The notes beneath the pieces were generated by a model. The model searched no databases. It saw nothing but the letters and a program-made list of their open reading frames with translations, and had not been told where the DNA came from. The position numbers were made by a program, and so were the translations under genes. Shown in pieces: positions 34,802 through 45,000 of a stretch of DNA of 64,000 nt. The stretch spans positions 4,440,001 through 4,504,000 of the forward strand of contig NZ_CP071182.1 in NCBI RefSeq assembly GCF_017298635.1, written 5' to 3'. Positions within the stretch are counted from its first letter, which is position 1, and each line of letters opens with the position of its first letter. Origin of the DNA: Paenalicyclobacillus mengziensis (lineage in GTDB: Bacteria; Bacillota; Bacilli; Alicyclobacillales; Alicyclobacillaceae).

Positions 34802-35461
34802 TTAAGATTTTGCGAAAGCTCTCTGACGTTCTTGAATCTGTTGAAAAGCCTTATCCGGCAGGGGCTTCTCTCCACCAATTAAGCGAGCATTCAAGATTAA
34901 CTCCGCTGCTTCATCCAAGGTGGCCAACAGTTGTGCGGTTTCTGCTGGAGATTTTCCAAACGCTAGCACACCGTGATTCGCCAGTAGTACAGCAGAGATT
35001 CCGGAGTTTGACTTGGCTGCTTCTACAATACCTTGAACAGATGCATCAGAACCGCGTGGTGCCCAAGGAATTACCGGCGTCGGTTCTGTGACTCCGAAGC
35101 GCATTAAGGGTTCGTAAACAACAGGAATGGGCTCATGGGCAAGCGCAAACACCGTTGCATGTGGTGCGTGTGTATGAATGATTCCGCCGACGGCTTCTCG
35201 CACACGATAGACGGCTGCGTGCATCTGAATAATTTCAGCCTGGGTTGGCATAACTTCTCCTTCCAAGACCGTACCATCCGTGCGAATCACAGCAAAGCTG
35301 TCTTCGTCAAGGTTTGCCACGTTTCCGCCACGCGTCATCAGCATCGTATCTGCAGACAAACGAGCTGACAAGTTGGCATGATGACCTCGAAACATCAAGC
35401 CTGTTTCCCGCAGTGCCACCGCCGTCTCAATCAATTCTTTCTTTGCTTGTTGAACGTCCAT
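34802..35461 (-). CDS. Class II aldolase/adducin-family protein
   Basis: A 219-residue zinc-type aldolase of the L-fuculose-phosphate / ribulose-phosphate epimerase family. Metal ligands are visible in HTHAPHA (about residue 95) and the NHG block (LLANHGVLAFGK). It would cleave a ketose-1-phosphate or similar. The ATG at 35461 has GGAGG 10 nt upstream; the frame extends to 35614 without support. Monocistronic, with a perfect palindrome in its promoter. Confidence 0.87.
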   Translation of the reverse strand: MDVQQAKKELIETAVALRETGLMFRGHHANLSARLSADTMLMTRGGNVANLDEDSFAVIRTDGTVLEGEVMPTQAEIIQMHAAVYRVREAVGGIIHTHAPHATVFALAHEPIPVVYEPLMRFGVTEPTPVIPWAPRGSDASVQGIVEAAKSNSGISAVLLANHGVLAFGKSPAETAQLLATLDEAAELILNARLIGGEKPLPDKAFQQIQERQRAFAKS

Positions 35462-35497
35462 CGTCGGAACACCTCCATTTTGTGTATATAACATCAT

Positions 35498-35512
35498 ACT
35501 GTATAATACAGT
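35498..35512. promoter_or_regulatory. Perfect palindrome ACTGTAT-A-ATACAGT
   Basis: Seven-base arms around one base, 37 bp upstream of the aldolase start and overlapping the likely promoter. GntR-type regulators use such sites, but the binder is unknown. Confidence 0.5.
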
Positions 35513-35732
35513 CCATGTTATTTCGCTGTCAATTTGCTGATGACATGTGCGGCCGAATCCAAGGATGTCAAAAACGATGTCAAAAACAACGCGGTCGGGA
35601 AACAAGCCTTGCAAAACGTTAGTATTCCCGTACGGGCGACAACGTTGCAGTTCTTGGTCAGCAATATCTGGGTTTCAATCAGCAAAGTTTGAAGCGGTAA
35701 ACTTTGCAATGGCTTGGACATGGATTTTATAG

Positions 35733-35756
35733 ACTGCATTACTGCATTACTGCATT
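35733..35756. repeat. Three tandem copies of ACTGCATT
   Basis: Perfect octamer triplication about 60 bp upstream of the padR-like start. Slippage-prone; it could alter promoter spacing. Confidence 0.8.
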
Positions 35757-35815
35757 ACACACTTAGTATAAGCAACTGGACCATCATAGAATTGATTTTG
35801 TTGGGGGTTTGACGA

Positions 35816-36196
35816 GTGCTTAAAGAAGGCGTTCCTGGAAAACAGAATCGACATCTACCAGCGTTTATCCTCCTGTTTTTAGCGGAGCGGGACGCGCACG
35901 GAGGGGCACTGTTGAGTCGGCTTTTGGATGCGATGTCAGGTCATCAGTCCATCGACAGTGGTGCTGTATATCGAGTGTTGCGTGATTTAGAACAGCGTGG
36001 GTCCGTCACATCCTACTGGAACACTGAGGAAAGTGGGCCCGCTAAACGTCAGTATCACATCACATCGCAAGGAGTGGATGAGTTGGGACTGTGGTATGAC
36101 GATATTTGTTGGCGAAAGAAGAATTTAGAGTATTTTATAGACCAATATGAATCCCTTGATAACCTAATTATCAGAGGTCAGAGGTCAAGCTCATGA
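35816..36196 (+). CDS. PadR-family transcriptional regulator
   Basis: A 126-residue winged-helix regulator. FILLFLAERDAHGGALLSRLLDAM and the YRVLRDLEQRGSVTS recognition region match PadR, followed by a helical dimerisation tail. GTG start. It overlaps the MFS pump gene by 4 nt (ATGA). PadR repressors commonly control the efflux pump they are paired with, so autoregulation with drug or phenolic induction is likely. Confidence 0.87.
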   Translation: MLKEGVPGKQNRHLPAFILLFLAERDAHGGALLSRLLDAMSGHQSIDSGAVYRVLRDLEQRGSVTSYWNTEESGPAKRQYHITSQGVDELGLWYDDICWRKKNLEYFIDQYESLDNLIIRGQRSSS

Positions 36197-37632
36197 ATCG
36201 TGAATCAAGTTGGCAATCACGTCATGCAACCAAACCATGGTATCGTTGGATGATGTTCGCAACCGTAGTTACTGGCACTTTCATGGTCAATATCGATAGC
36301 AGCATCATGAATGTAGCCATACCTGTTTTGGAACGAGAATTTCACACCGGACCTGAGGTCTTGCAGTGGGTGATTTCCGCCTATTTGCTGGTTATTACCG
36401 GAATACTCCCTGTTATCGGAACTTTATCGGATCGATTGAATCGAAAGGTTATCTTTATCGTAGGGGTTAGCGTGTTTACTTTTGGGTCCGTCCTCTGCGC
36501 ATTTTCAAACAGTGTCGAGGAACTGATTTTATTTCGTGTCGTGCAGTCTATCGGCGGCTCAATCATTATGGGGAACGTGATGTCGATTGTGTCGTACATT
36601 TTCCCTGCTGGTCAGCGTGGCCGGCCTCTTGGTTTGATTGGCAGTGTCGTGGCCGCAGGCACCATCGTAGGCCCATCACTCGGGGGAATTTTCATTTCTC
36701 TCTACGGCTGGCGATCCATCTTTTGGGTGAATGTGCCCGTTGGTATACTTTCTGTTGCCGCCTCCATATTTTTGCTCATTCCGATTCGCAGTGACAAGCT
36801 ACCTCGAAAATTCGATACCATTGGTTCCATTTTATTCTTTGTCGGTATTGTCTCACTTATGCTCGTAATTTCAGAAGGGCAAAGTTGGGGATGGACAAAC
36901 CCACGAATTCTCGCAGCAGTTGTGCTGAGTGTCGTAGCACTGGCTGTCTTTTTAAAGCATGAATTCAACTTTGAGAGCCCAGTCATTGAACTTACCCTGT
37001 TTCGTTCTCGGGCATTTGCTTTAGGGAACTTAGCTGGATACCTGTCTTACATCATGATGATGATGCCGGGTTTTATCCTGCCACTCTATATGCATGACGT
37101 ACTCGACATTTCAACAGCACACATGGGGCTGTTACTCACACCACAAGCCATTAGCATGATTTTGTTTTCACCCGTAGGCGGATGGATAGCGGACAAATAT
37201 GGGGCCAATTGGCCAGCCACGTTGGGCCTTGCCTTGGCCACCGTAGGTTTAGGAATGATGGCTCTTTTAAATTCATCGTCTTCGTACGTTGCGATTGTCG
37301 TCGCGTTGTCCGTCTTTGGGCTTGGTATGGGCGTCTTCACTTCACCCAATAATGTCTCGGTACTTGAAAGTGCTCCAGTAGAGAAATCGGGTTTGACCGG
37401 CAGCCTGATGGCAGCGGTCAGAAACTTCGGCCGAGTTTCGGGAGTGGCTCTTGCAGTCCTGTTCCTTCAGGCATCTGGAAGCAATCTTAATTCAAGTGCT
37501 GGGTTTGCCAGGGCATCATCGTTTGCATTCTCGATAGCTGTGTTGATTGGGTTTATGGGGACGTCTTTGACCATCACCCGACTTTTTATACGAACGAAGA
37601 AGGTAGCGATAACCGCAGGTTCAAGAGAGTGA
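36193..37632 (+). CDS. MFS drug efflux transporter, DHA2 (EmrB/QacA) family
   Basis: A 479-residue, 14-helix proton-driven exporter. NIDSSIMNVAIPVL is the DHA2 motif D1-type start, LSDRLNRKVIF is motif A, and a GPSLGG motif C follows (antiporter signature). It should expel hydrophobic drugs or phenolic acids. Co-translated with the PadR regulator and followed by a strong terminator. Confidence 0.9.
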   Translation: MNRESSWQSRHATKPWYRWMMFATVVTGTFMVNIDSSIMNVAIPVLEREFHTGPEVLQWVISAYLLVITGILPVIGTLSDRLNRKVIFIVGVSVFTFGSVLCAFSNSVEELILFRVVQSIGGSIIMGNVMSIVSYIFPAGQRGRPLGLIGSVVAAGTIVGPSLGGIFISLYGWRSIFWVNVPVGILSVAASIFLLIPIRSDKLPRKFDTIGSILFFVGIVSLMLVISEGQSWGWTNPRILAAVVLSVVALAVFLKHEFNFESPVIELTLFRSRAFALGNLAGYLSYIMMMMPGFILPLYMHDVLDISTAHMGLLLTPQAISMILFSPVGGWIADKYGANWPATLGLALATVGLGMMALLNSSSSYVAIVVALSVFGLGMGVFTSPNNVSVLESAPVEKSGLTGSLMAAVRNFGRVSGVALAVLFLQASGSNLNSSAGFARASSFAFSIAVLIGFMGTSLTITRLFIRTKKVAITAGSRE

Positions 37633-37690
37633 TTTGAAAGTCACCCAAACGAACTTTTCTCTAGAATTCAAAGCCAAAAAACATTCAAAG

Positions 37691-37733
37691 CCAAAAAAGC
37701 GTGTCGTCATCGGCTCCTCGGACGCTTTTTTGG
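37691..37733. terminator. Bidirectional terminator
   Basis: CCAAAAAAGCGT (37691-37702) pairs with ACGCTTTTTTGG (37722-37733), so both strands have a U run. It lies between the MFS pump (plus) and cytochrome b operon 2 (minus). A partial duplicate of ATTCAAAGCCAAAAAA precedes it. Confidence 0.88.
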
Positions 37734-37777
37734 CCAGTCAGATTTCTAGGCAGTCGTGTAGAGGAAACTAAGGTTTT

Positions 37778-38002
37778 TTACGTATGACTTGATGAAGACG
37801 GAGTCTTGGACGCACGCAATGCTTTTTTTGCACTGGCCAAAATGTTTCCGGATAGCCAAAACCCAAATGCTAAAACGGAGGTGCCAAATAAGAACTGAAC
37901 TAGATGATGTTGAACAATCCCTTCAGATAACCATCCCATTCCCAAGACACCTAAAAGAAGTCCCAGGCTCCAAAATCCCCATAACACCAAACCCCTACGC
38001 AT
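37778..38002 (-). CDS. Small membrane protein of cytochrome b operon 2
   Basis: 74 residues, with two hydrophobic segments and a Ser/Lys-rich tail. The ATG at 38002 has GAGGAGG 7 nt upstream, and the start overlaps the previous gene by 8 nt. Same position and topology as the 75-residue protein ending operon 1 (16058-16285). Confidence 0.72.
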   Translation of the reverse strand: MRRGLVLWGFWSLGLLLGVLGMGWLSEGIVQHHLVQFLFGTSVLAFGFWLSGNILASAKKALRASKTPSSSSHT

Positions 38003-39035
38003 GGGATTTTCCTCCTCGACGTGTTGTCTGTGATGAAATGTTGTCGTTCCCAAAGATTCCACCACCGCCCCCAGATTTATTCTTCATACGGTACCAGTCA
38101 CGCCATATGAGCTTATACACCGGCAGAACCCTCGGAATAGATCGCAGACCTGGAATCCATGGGACGAATATCAACAATACAAACAGGACACCGACGGTAT
38201 AGGCTGCAAGTTGATCTCCAGAAGAGGAGGTTGACCACGGTGGGACTTGATACAAAAATGTATATGGTGTGAGCCACCATGGACCCGGATATGTCTGCTC
38301 GTCGTGGTTAATGCCCCATTGCTCGCCGAGCATGTTGAGTTTCCCTGCAATTTGATGAAGGGGGTCCCCCTGCAAGAACAATAGGTCGTTCTGGACGTTC
38401 CACCGATATATGCCCTGATTTGTTTCCGCTCCCAGTACACCTGATAATAAACCCGTCTGCGCAAACCGGAGTTCGGATTGCATCATTTGCTGCACGGGTC
38501 CGTAATCCCCTTGTGGAACTGTAAGTTGACTGCCCTTCACAGTTGCCTTCGTCAGCGCATTCCTGTAGTTTTTGTTCCATATCATTTGTTGCGCATACGA
38601 GGCGGATTGGTAGGTATTCAGTGCATTTTGAAGGCTGGTATTAGCCGATGCCGCTGCGAGTTTCGCGAGCGGTGAAAACACAAAGTCTTTCGCCGTATTC
38701 ACAGGGTACGGCGTGCCCCACCATGTTTGCGGTGAGAACCCGCTTAAAGACTGGACACCCGTGACATTTCCGTGCCAACCATTGTTATAGGGGGGACCGT
38801 ATGAAGCGATGCCTTCGGAACCATCGATATATCCAAGTGCAGTCTTTTCAAATAGGACAGGGTCTTTCGTCGCTATGTCCGCGTTCGTCACTGTAGGCCG
38901 GTACGGCGCTCCAGCAAAGGCGGCAATTACCAACACGATAACAGTGAGAATGACAAGACTCACTGTGCCTTCCTTGAGCAAGTCAAACTCCTTCACCTTG
39001 AACCTTCTCGCATCAGGATAAGCCCATTCCTTCAT
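37995..39035 (-). CDS. Cytochrome b C-terminal-half-like subunit with large extracytoplasmic insert, operon 2
   Basis: A 346-residue paralogue of the protein at 16282-17244. It has a helix near 25-45, a long polar loop containing YGPPYNNGW, YGPVQQMMQ and LNMLGEQWG, and a last helix ending PGLRSIPR and VYKLIWRDWY. At the ef-loop position it reads YPGPWW in place of PEWY. A Gly- and Ser-rich C-terminal tail is extra. It overlaps the cytochrome b gene by 4 nt. Confidence 0.65.
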   Translation of the reverse strand: MKEWAYPDARRFKVKEFDLLKEGTVSLVILTVIVLVIAAFAGAPYRPTVTNADIATKDPVLFEKTALGYIDGSEGIASYGPPYNNGWHGNVTGVQSLSGFSPQTWWGTPYPVNTAKDFVFSPLAKLAAASANTSLQNALNTYQSASYAQQMIWNKNYRNALTKATVKGSQLTVPQGDYGPVQQMMQSELRFAQTGLLSGVLGAETNQGIYRWNVQNDLLFLQGDPLHQIAGKLNMLGEQWGINHDEQTYPGPWWLTPYTFLYQVPPWSTSSSGDQLAAYTVGVLFVLLIFVPWIPGLRSIPRVLPVYKLIWRDWYRMKNKSGGGGGIFGNDNISSQTTRRGGKSHA

Positions 39036-39640
39036 ACATTATCACCCTCTTCCGGAGTTCCAATGGGTGGAACGACGCCCCGTCTGCGTACCGCTACGAC
39101 GTGAATGCCCACCAGACCAATCAAGATGATGGGCAGTACAGAAATGTGTAATCCGTACACCTGGCCGTTGTTCAGGATATTTAACAAGCCATCTATGCCC
39201 GCCCCATTGAACGCATCTTTGCTTTGGACCTGGTTCCATTGAGAAAAGAAGTCACCACGACTCAAATAGCCTGTAAACGCAGTTACAACGCTGACGCCAA
39301 ACGAAATGACTCCCCAGACCCAAGTGGCGCCCCGACCTTCCCGCCACGAAGACATAAAGAATTGAGCAACCAAGTGTAGGGTCATAAAAAAGAAGAATGC
39401 TTGTACACTCCAAAAGTGGATACTGCGAATGTATGCACCGAGCCCTGACACTTGATACCAAAGGGGGTTTTTGGCGGCCATGATAATGCCTGATGCAATC
39501 ACGACTACCATACTGCTCAGGGTAAAGACTCCGAAGCTGTAAACGAGTGACGAGACATAAATCGGTTGTTCTGACGGGAGCAATTTGTCCCACGCTAACT
39601 CTATCGAGAATTTTTCGCGCGCTTGCTTCGTCCAATTCAA
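39032..39640 (-). CDS. b6-type cytochrome b, N-terminal half, operon 2
   Basis: A 202-residue four-helix protein. Heme-ligand pairs are IHFWSVQAFFFFMTLH (14-residue step) and a LHIS...GIH pair (15-residue step), as in cytochrome b6. It is closely similar to the protein at 17228-17857, so the module is duplicated in this genome. No Rieske or cytochrome c gene is adjacent here either. Confidence 0.87.
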   Translation of the reverse strand: MNWTKQAREKFSIELAWDKLLPSEQPIYVSSLVYSFGVFTLSSMVVVIASGIIMAAKNPLWYQVSGLGAYIRSIHFWSVQAFFFFMTLHLVAQFFMSSWREGRGATWVWGVISFGVSVVTAFTGYLSRGDFFSQWNQVQSKDAFNGAGIDGLLNILNNGQVYGLHISVLPIILIGLVGIHVVAVRRRGVVPPIGTPEEGDNV

Positions 39641-39647
39641 GGTTTCA

Positions 39648-39749
39648 TCATTCCTTTTCAGAAGGGTACTTCATAAGTACAAAGACCACGAATGCGATTA
39701 ACCAGAGCACGCCGACGTAGTAATTCACCCAACCGTTCGCGGTATACAT
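39648..39749 (-). CDS. 33-residue single-span membrane protein, operon 2
   Basis: MYTANGWVNYYVG then a hydrophobic helix and KYPSEKE. AAAGGGAGG precedes, with a nearer GAGG 5 nt from the ATG. It is the counterpart of the 50-residue protein that begins operon 1. Too short for homology-based naming. Confidence 0.65.
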   Translation of the reverse strand: MYTANGWVNYYVGVLWLIAFVVFVLMKYPSEKE

Positions 39750-40088
39750 CTCAACCTCGACCTCCCTTTGCATGGAATGTTGCGAAGTAGCATGTACGAA
39801 CAGGAATACACTTATTCGCAAGCCATAAGACTTACGCAACATCAACAGCGTGAGGCATTTATAGATCTGTCGTGTAGAATCCCTGTCGTATACAATCGTT
39901 GCCATGCTCCGAGGAGGACTGAGGCTGAATACTGCCAGCGCGAAACCTGCCCGACTGCGTCGCGCCACTCGGTACAGGTTTGGTAGATCTATGTAATTAA
40001 GGAGCGCCAAAAGGTGTTTTAGAAACACGGTCTCTGGGGCTCCTACCATCCAAGCTTCTCATTTTAAAGTGGGCCCAAGGTCACTGGT
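39750..40088. other. Upstream region of cytochrome b operon 2
   Basis: No gene. A structured element at 40000-40044 has outer arms AGGAGC/GCTCCT and an inner GTGTTT/AAACAC hairpin. It lies downstream of the 70-residue gene and may end that transcript. Confidence 0.4.
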
Positions 40089-40301
40089 TTATTCGGCGAT
40101 ATGTCCCAAATGCATTTTTACAAATGCTATGCTGGCTCCATTCAGCACGTATTCTGCATCTGGGGCGCGAAATCGAATGATATTTTTTTGAACATCGAAT
40201 TGCACGTTGTCCCCTCCGTGGATCTCAAAAGTTGACCCGCCAGCAGTGATGATCAATTCGCCCCAACGTTTAAGCTCTTCTTGAAGAAAAGATACATCCA
40301 T
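40089..40301 (-). CDS. Hypothetical protein, 70 residues
   Basis: Strong AAGGAGG 9 nt before the ATG. A beta-rich pattern (ELIITAGGSTFEIHGGDNV, then NIIRFRAPDAEYVLNG) suggests a small barrel or sandwich. No membrane segment. The family is not recognised. Confidence 0.7.
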   Translation of the reverse strand: MDVSFLQEELKRWGELIITAGGSTFEIHGGDNVQFDVQKNIIRFRAPDAEYVLNGASIAFVKMHLGHIAE

Positions 40302-40697
40302 TAAAAACCGCCTCCTTAAACTTAAGGATGACCGTTAAGGGTTTTTACTATGTAAGATGCTCCAGTGTAAGATGCTCCAGTGTAAGCCGTTCCAGTGTAA
40401 GCCGCTTCAATGTAAGCCGCTTCAATGTAAGCCGCTTCAATGTAAGCCGTTTGGTCGATGCTACGGACCTCTCGTCCCGAGGTCACTACTTTTACCACAT
40501 TATCTGCATATCCAGAACATGGACTGTTCAAATTTGATTCACATTTGTGGTCCAAAGTAATAGTGCTCAGGTAGAAGCTACCGAGGCTAGCAAAGATGGG
40601 GCTGACGAAGGCCATACATGTCCGCTTGCGCATGGTATCTATTTTGTGGATAGTTAGTAGAATGCAGAGTGTCTGACGAAAAGGAGACTGTTTTATA
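40302..40697. other. Intergenic region with minisatellite
   Basis: Holds the 15-bp repeat at 40351-40455 and the upstream regions of the 70-residue gene and the GT87 gene. A minus-strand frame through the repeat (40322-40633) lacks a ribosome binding site. Confidence 0.55.
40351..40455. repeat. 15-bp minisatellite, six full units and a partial
   Basis: Units begin TGTAAG and run TGTAAGATGCTCCAG twice, TGTAAGCCGTTCCAG once, TGTAAGCCGCTTCAA three times, then a diverging copy. The repeat stays open in several frames because its period is a multiple of three. Confidence 0.9.
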
Positions 40698-42017
40698 ATG
40701 AAGTACCGGATGCTATCTGTGGCCCACTCAAAATGGCTAGTTGGATCCGTCCTGGTGGTGAGTTTACTGGCCTACTGTACCTTCGTGGAATGGCGCGGTC
40801 TAGCAGCTATGCATCTGCTCGGATATGACTACGGATTCTTTTATTACGCTTTTCACGCAGTGCTGCATCACCAACCAGCATCGACTCTTTATCAATTCAC
40901 CAGGGAACAAGAGTTTATGGCCAAGCTACACTTTCCTCTCTACATTCACAATCAATATGTGTATCCACCACAATTTGCTGTTCTGCTGTCTCCACTCGGG
41001 TCCTTACCTCTGCAAGCATCCACTATGCTCTGGACGGCGATATCCATTACCGCCTACTTCCTAGGCATATATTGGATAGCTTCAACGTTATGGAGACGTC
41101 TTTCTGCGAAAAAGTTCGCTTTTATATTTTTGTGTGCCGCAATGCTCACACCGTTTCAAGTAGACGCGGGCGTTGGGAATGTGAATAACCTTCTCTTTGC
41201 ACTCATCGCACTGACCGTCTATCTCATTTACAAGAAGCAAAAATTTTGGCTTGCCGGGATTCCAATTGGACTCGCTATCGTCTTTAAAGTGACGCCAGCC
41301 GCAGCACTCGTATATCTCATCCTGAGAAAGCAGTGGCGCACTGGCGTTAGCGCGATGGTCACAGTGATGATTACGACAGGGATTACGGCCGTTCGTCTAG
41401 GGCCTGGCGCCATCTGGGGCTATGTATCCCACTTTGTCCAGTTTGGACAAACCAGTATGAAGAACGGTCCGGCACCATACAATCAGTCGCTCCTTGGCGT
41501 GTTAGGTGTATTCGTCAAGTATCATTGGATCAACCTGTCACCCTCGGCACAGCAAGCGCTGTTTGGCATGTTTGCAGCATGTGTGGCTGGACTCATCCTG
41601 GTCGTCGTACTTCGTACGCATCCGAACAGAGATACTGACATTGTCATCACGAGTCTGGTACCGCTGCTGTTCTCTCCTCTGGTCGAAGAGATGCATATGG
41701 TGCTCGTAATGCCAGCCTTGATTGTGTTGCTGCACCGTTTGGATAACAAGTTGAAAGAAGCGAAACAACGACGCAGTTCAGCAAAAGGGGCTTGGGGGCT
41801 CATCGCCATCCTGGCTGTCTCAGCCATTCTTATTTCCCTTCCAGTGACCTTCGTTCTTAATTCGCTTGTATTCCGCGTCCCCCAGTTGTTTTGGACACAA
41901 ACCAACATGTTCTGGGTACTTGCGGGTCTGTTCACAATCACGGTCGTCCTTGCCCTTCACGACAATACGCGTGCGTCGCACCCCCGCCCCCAGTCCGTCG
42001 ATTTCAAAGGCGCATAA
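40698..42017 (+). CDS. GT87-family integral membrane glycosyltransferase
   Basis: A 439-residue protein with about ten to twelve helices. The early loop GYDYGFFYYAFHAV, the YVYPPQFAVLL block and the FKVTPAAALVYL segment match the GT87 (DUF2029) family, which transfers mannose or another sugar from a polyprenyl-phosphate donor. AAGGAG lies 10 nt before the ATG. Monocistronic with a downstream hairpin. Acceptor unknown. Confidence 0.85.
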   Translation: MKYRMLSVAHSKWLVGSVLVVSLLAYCTFVEWRGLAAMHLLGYDYGFFYYAFHAVLHHQPASTLYQFTREQEFMAKLHFPLYIHNQYVYPPQFAVLLSPLGSLPLQASTMLWTAISITAYFLGIYWIASTLWRRLSAKKFAFIFLCAAMLTPFQVDAGVGNVNNLLFALIALTVYLIYKKQKFWLAGIPIGLAIVFKVTPAAALVYLILRKQWRTGVSAMVTVMITTGITAVRLGPGAIWGYVSHFVQFGQTSMKNGPAPYNQSLLGVLGVFVKYHWINLSPSAQQALFGMFAACVAGLILVVVLRTHPNRDTDIVITSLVPLLFSPLVEEMHMVLVMPALIVLLHRLDNKLKEAKQRRSSAKGAWGLIAILAVSAILISLPVTFVLNSLVFRVPQLFWTQTNMFWVLAGLFTITVVLALHDNTRASHPRPQSVDFKGA

Positions 42018-42033
42018 AGAGCAAGCCTGAAAT

Positions 42034-42060
42034 AGCGCCTCTTCTCTGGGAAGAGGCGCT
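42034..42060. terminator. Hairpin between convergent genes
   Basis: AGCGCCTCTTC (42034-42044) pairs perfectly with GAAGAGGCGCT (42050-42060). U runs are short on both strands. Confidence 0.7.
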
Positions 42061-42091
42061 TGCGTTACACCGACCATGAAGGTTCTACTGC

Positions 42092-45000
42092 TTAGTGCTG
42101 TGTACTGCTCGTAGTCAACGTGATGGGACTTGTAACCGCTTGACCGTCTGGATTCTGAGCTGCGACGCGGTAAGTCACGGAACCCGTTCCGGAAGGTATG
42201 GTGATGCTCGTGTGAATCACGGGCTGGTGGATGCTTAGCTCTTTGATGCCCACTCCTGCCTTCACAGTCCCTGACATGGGCTGCCCTTTGGCTGGAATGG
42301 TTACAACTGCCTTGTACGATCCCTTGGTCTCCTCCTCGTACACCACATACTGCGTCGCACCGCTCACAGGTGTGATGCTGAGGGTGGCCTTTCCAGGAGT
42401 GAGCTTTCCTTGGACCGCTGGTGCCTGCAGTTGCGTCGCCGGCAGGTCAACTGACGCAGACATAGCGTTCAGGGTACTGGCCCGCCGCTGACCGGATTGT
42501 CCGGACGCACCGTGCTGCACTGGCGTCGCACTCGGTCCCAATAATGCCTCGACAGCGAACGTCTGCGCTTGGTCAGCACGGACAACTGGCCAATCCAACG
42601 TACTTGCTGACAACCGCTTGCTGACTGGCTGCCAACGTCCTTGTGTGTCCTTACGCACCACCCGGTAACCGGTCGCCTCTGGAACTGGGGTCCAAGCCAT
42701 CTCATCCGTTGTGCCGGATGATGCGCTTGTCTCCTGCAAGAAAGCGACGGGTGACTTCGACGGAGTCACGAGAATCGCACCCTGATATGGTTGTAGATTC
42801 AACGTCACCTGCCCGTTCGTAACCGTGTACCATTCATTGTTCAATTCGTCGAGCAGCTTGGTCCCATTTGCAACGGTCCCATGAGTCGGGACGCTGACTG
42901 TCGTGGCTTGATTCTGGTTGTTGAGCGCGACAATGGCAGATGCGTTGGTAGCCGGGCTGCCAAAAACGTCATGACCGTTTTGAATGGTCCGAGCAAAGGC
43001 GTAGACCATGCCATTGGTATACAGGGGTGTAAAACTCCCAGTCTGCAGGACAGGATTCGCCTGCCGAATGGCACCCAACTTGCGATAATGATTGAGCAGT
43101 GCTGTATTTTGGTTGCCCCATGGGTACGTGTGTCGATTGAGCGGATCGCTGTAACCTGTCAAACCAGCTTCGTCGCCGTACCAGATGGTCGGGTCACCAG
43201 GGAAGCCAAATTGCAAGTCAGACACGAGTTTCAGCCGTTCAACCCCAATCTTCTGGTTGGCAGAAGAAGGCTGATACTGGTCCTGCGCCAACGCACTCAT
43301 GGTACTCGGCGCTGGTGCATTCTCAAGAATGGTCAAAATGCGCATGGTATCCTGCGAGTCGACCAAGTTCATCATGGCGTAGAACGACTGTTTCGGATAC
43401 TCGCTGTACAGCCGCATCAGGCGCTGGTTGAACCCAGCAGCGTCGACCGCGTGGTGCTGAACGCTTCCGTCGTTGTAGGTCCCGCGGAAAAAGTCAATGA
43501 CAGCGTTGCGGAATTGGTAGTTCATGACGCTGTCAAAGGTCGATCCGGTGAGCCAATCCGTCCCATTGTCGTTGGTTGCATTGTTCCAAATCTCGCCGAC
43601 AATCGCAGCGTTGGGGTCAATCGACTTCACCGCGTTACGGAACCCGCTCCACCACGCAGTGTTGAAGTTGCCGTTGTCCGCAGAGTCGAGGCGCCAACCG
43701 CTCGCGCCGAGCTTGAGCCAATGTTTCGCGACGGAATTTTGTCCTCTGTAGATGAAATTCTGATACGCAGGGTTGGATGTATTGGTCTGCGGCAACGTGT
43801 CGATATTAAACCAGCCATTGTACGGATTTTGCGGATTTCCCGTCCATTCATACCAGGAATAATACGGCGATGAGGATGGCGTGCCAGACTGATACGCCTG
43901 CCAGGCACCTGTTGTCGGGAAGTTTCCGAACTTGTTGAAATAGACGCTGTCGCTTCCCGTATCCTCAAAGACACCGTCGAGAATGATATGGAAGCCCTTT
44001 GCATGTGCTGCTTTGACCAGGTTTAGCCAGTCCTGCTGCGTGCCAAAGCCTGGGTCAATCTTCATAAAGTTGGCCGTGTCATACTTATGGTTCGACTCCG
44101 ATTGAAACACAGGCATCAGATAAAGCGTGTTCACACCAAGGCTTTTCAAGTAGTCAAGTTTGTCTTGAATTCCCTGAAGGTCGCCGCCAAAGAAATCAAT
44201 ATTCCACTGGCCGTTCCCGCGCAGTTGCTTGATGGAGGGATTCGAGGAACTCGGAATGTTGGGGTCATATGGCGCGCTGTTCCAGTTTTGATGGAACTGA
44301 ATCGGACCAAGAGACTCCTGACCGTTGCTGTTCACATAAATGCCCTGTTGCGTGTTCGGATTTTCGTCATTCGCAATGTTTCCGTTGTAGAATCTATCCG
44401 GCATAATTTCATAGATGACGGCATGTTTCAGCCAATTGGGCGTCTTGAAGCCCTGTTGGTACACACTAATTTGATAGCTCGGCCCATTTGACGTAAAGCC
44501 GACCGATCCCGTTCCTTCCAATTGCGACCCATTGTCATCATAATAAATGGTTTGGCCGCCTGAGGTTTGCGTCTCGAATTGGTACCACATCGTGCCTGGC
44601 TTCGTGATGTCGGATGCAGGAATCGTAACGGTCCACCAGCTGTAGGCCGATGCATCGGAGACCCCAGTTTGCTGCTCAATTTGGCTCGCCGACATCTGAA
44701 GTGGCGTCATCGGTATGTCTGTTTCTCCTGACTGGCCCGCCACGCCCCACAGGCGAAGCATCGCTCTCTTCAGACCGACGGGGCCGCGAAGTCGCAGCGT
44801 GATCGGTGTGCCTACCGCTGTTGCCCCAAACGGTGAACGGTAGAAGGTGCGAAACGAATCATGATGGTATGCCGACAGAAAAGCGGGCAAGGGTCCGACG
44901 GCAAGTATGGCGTGGCGGTCCAACGAGACATTCACCGCACCATTTGCATCTTTCGCCTCTGTATTCAAATCAACTGTATAAAGCCCGTTCGCCAGCTGTG

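Larger units (their letters stand above)
35462..35815. other. Gene-free region between aldolase and padR-like genes
   Basis: Contains the palindrome at 35498-35512 and a three-copy octamer repeat at 35733-35756. Open frames here match nothing recognisable. Confidence 0.5.

Noticed and set aside
40322-40633. Minus-strand repeat protein with AYIEA pentads
   Set aside because: No ribosome binding site, and the repetitive part is explained by the 15-bp minisatellite whose period keeps all frames open.
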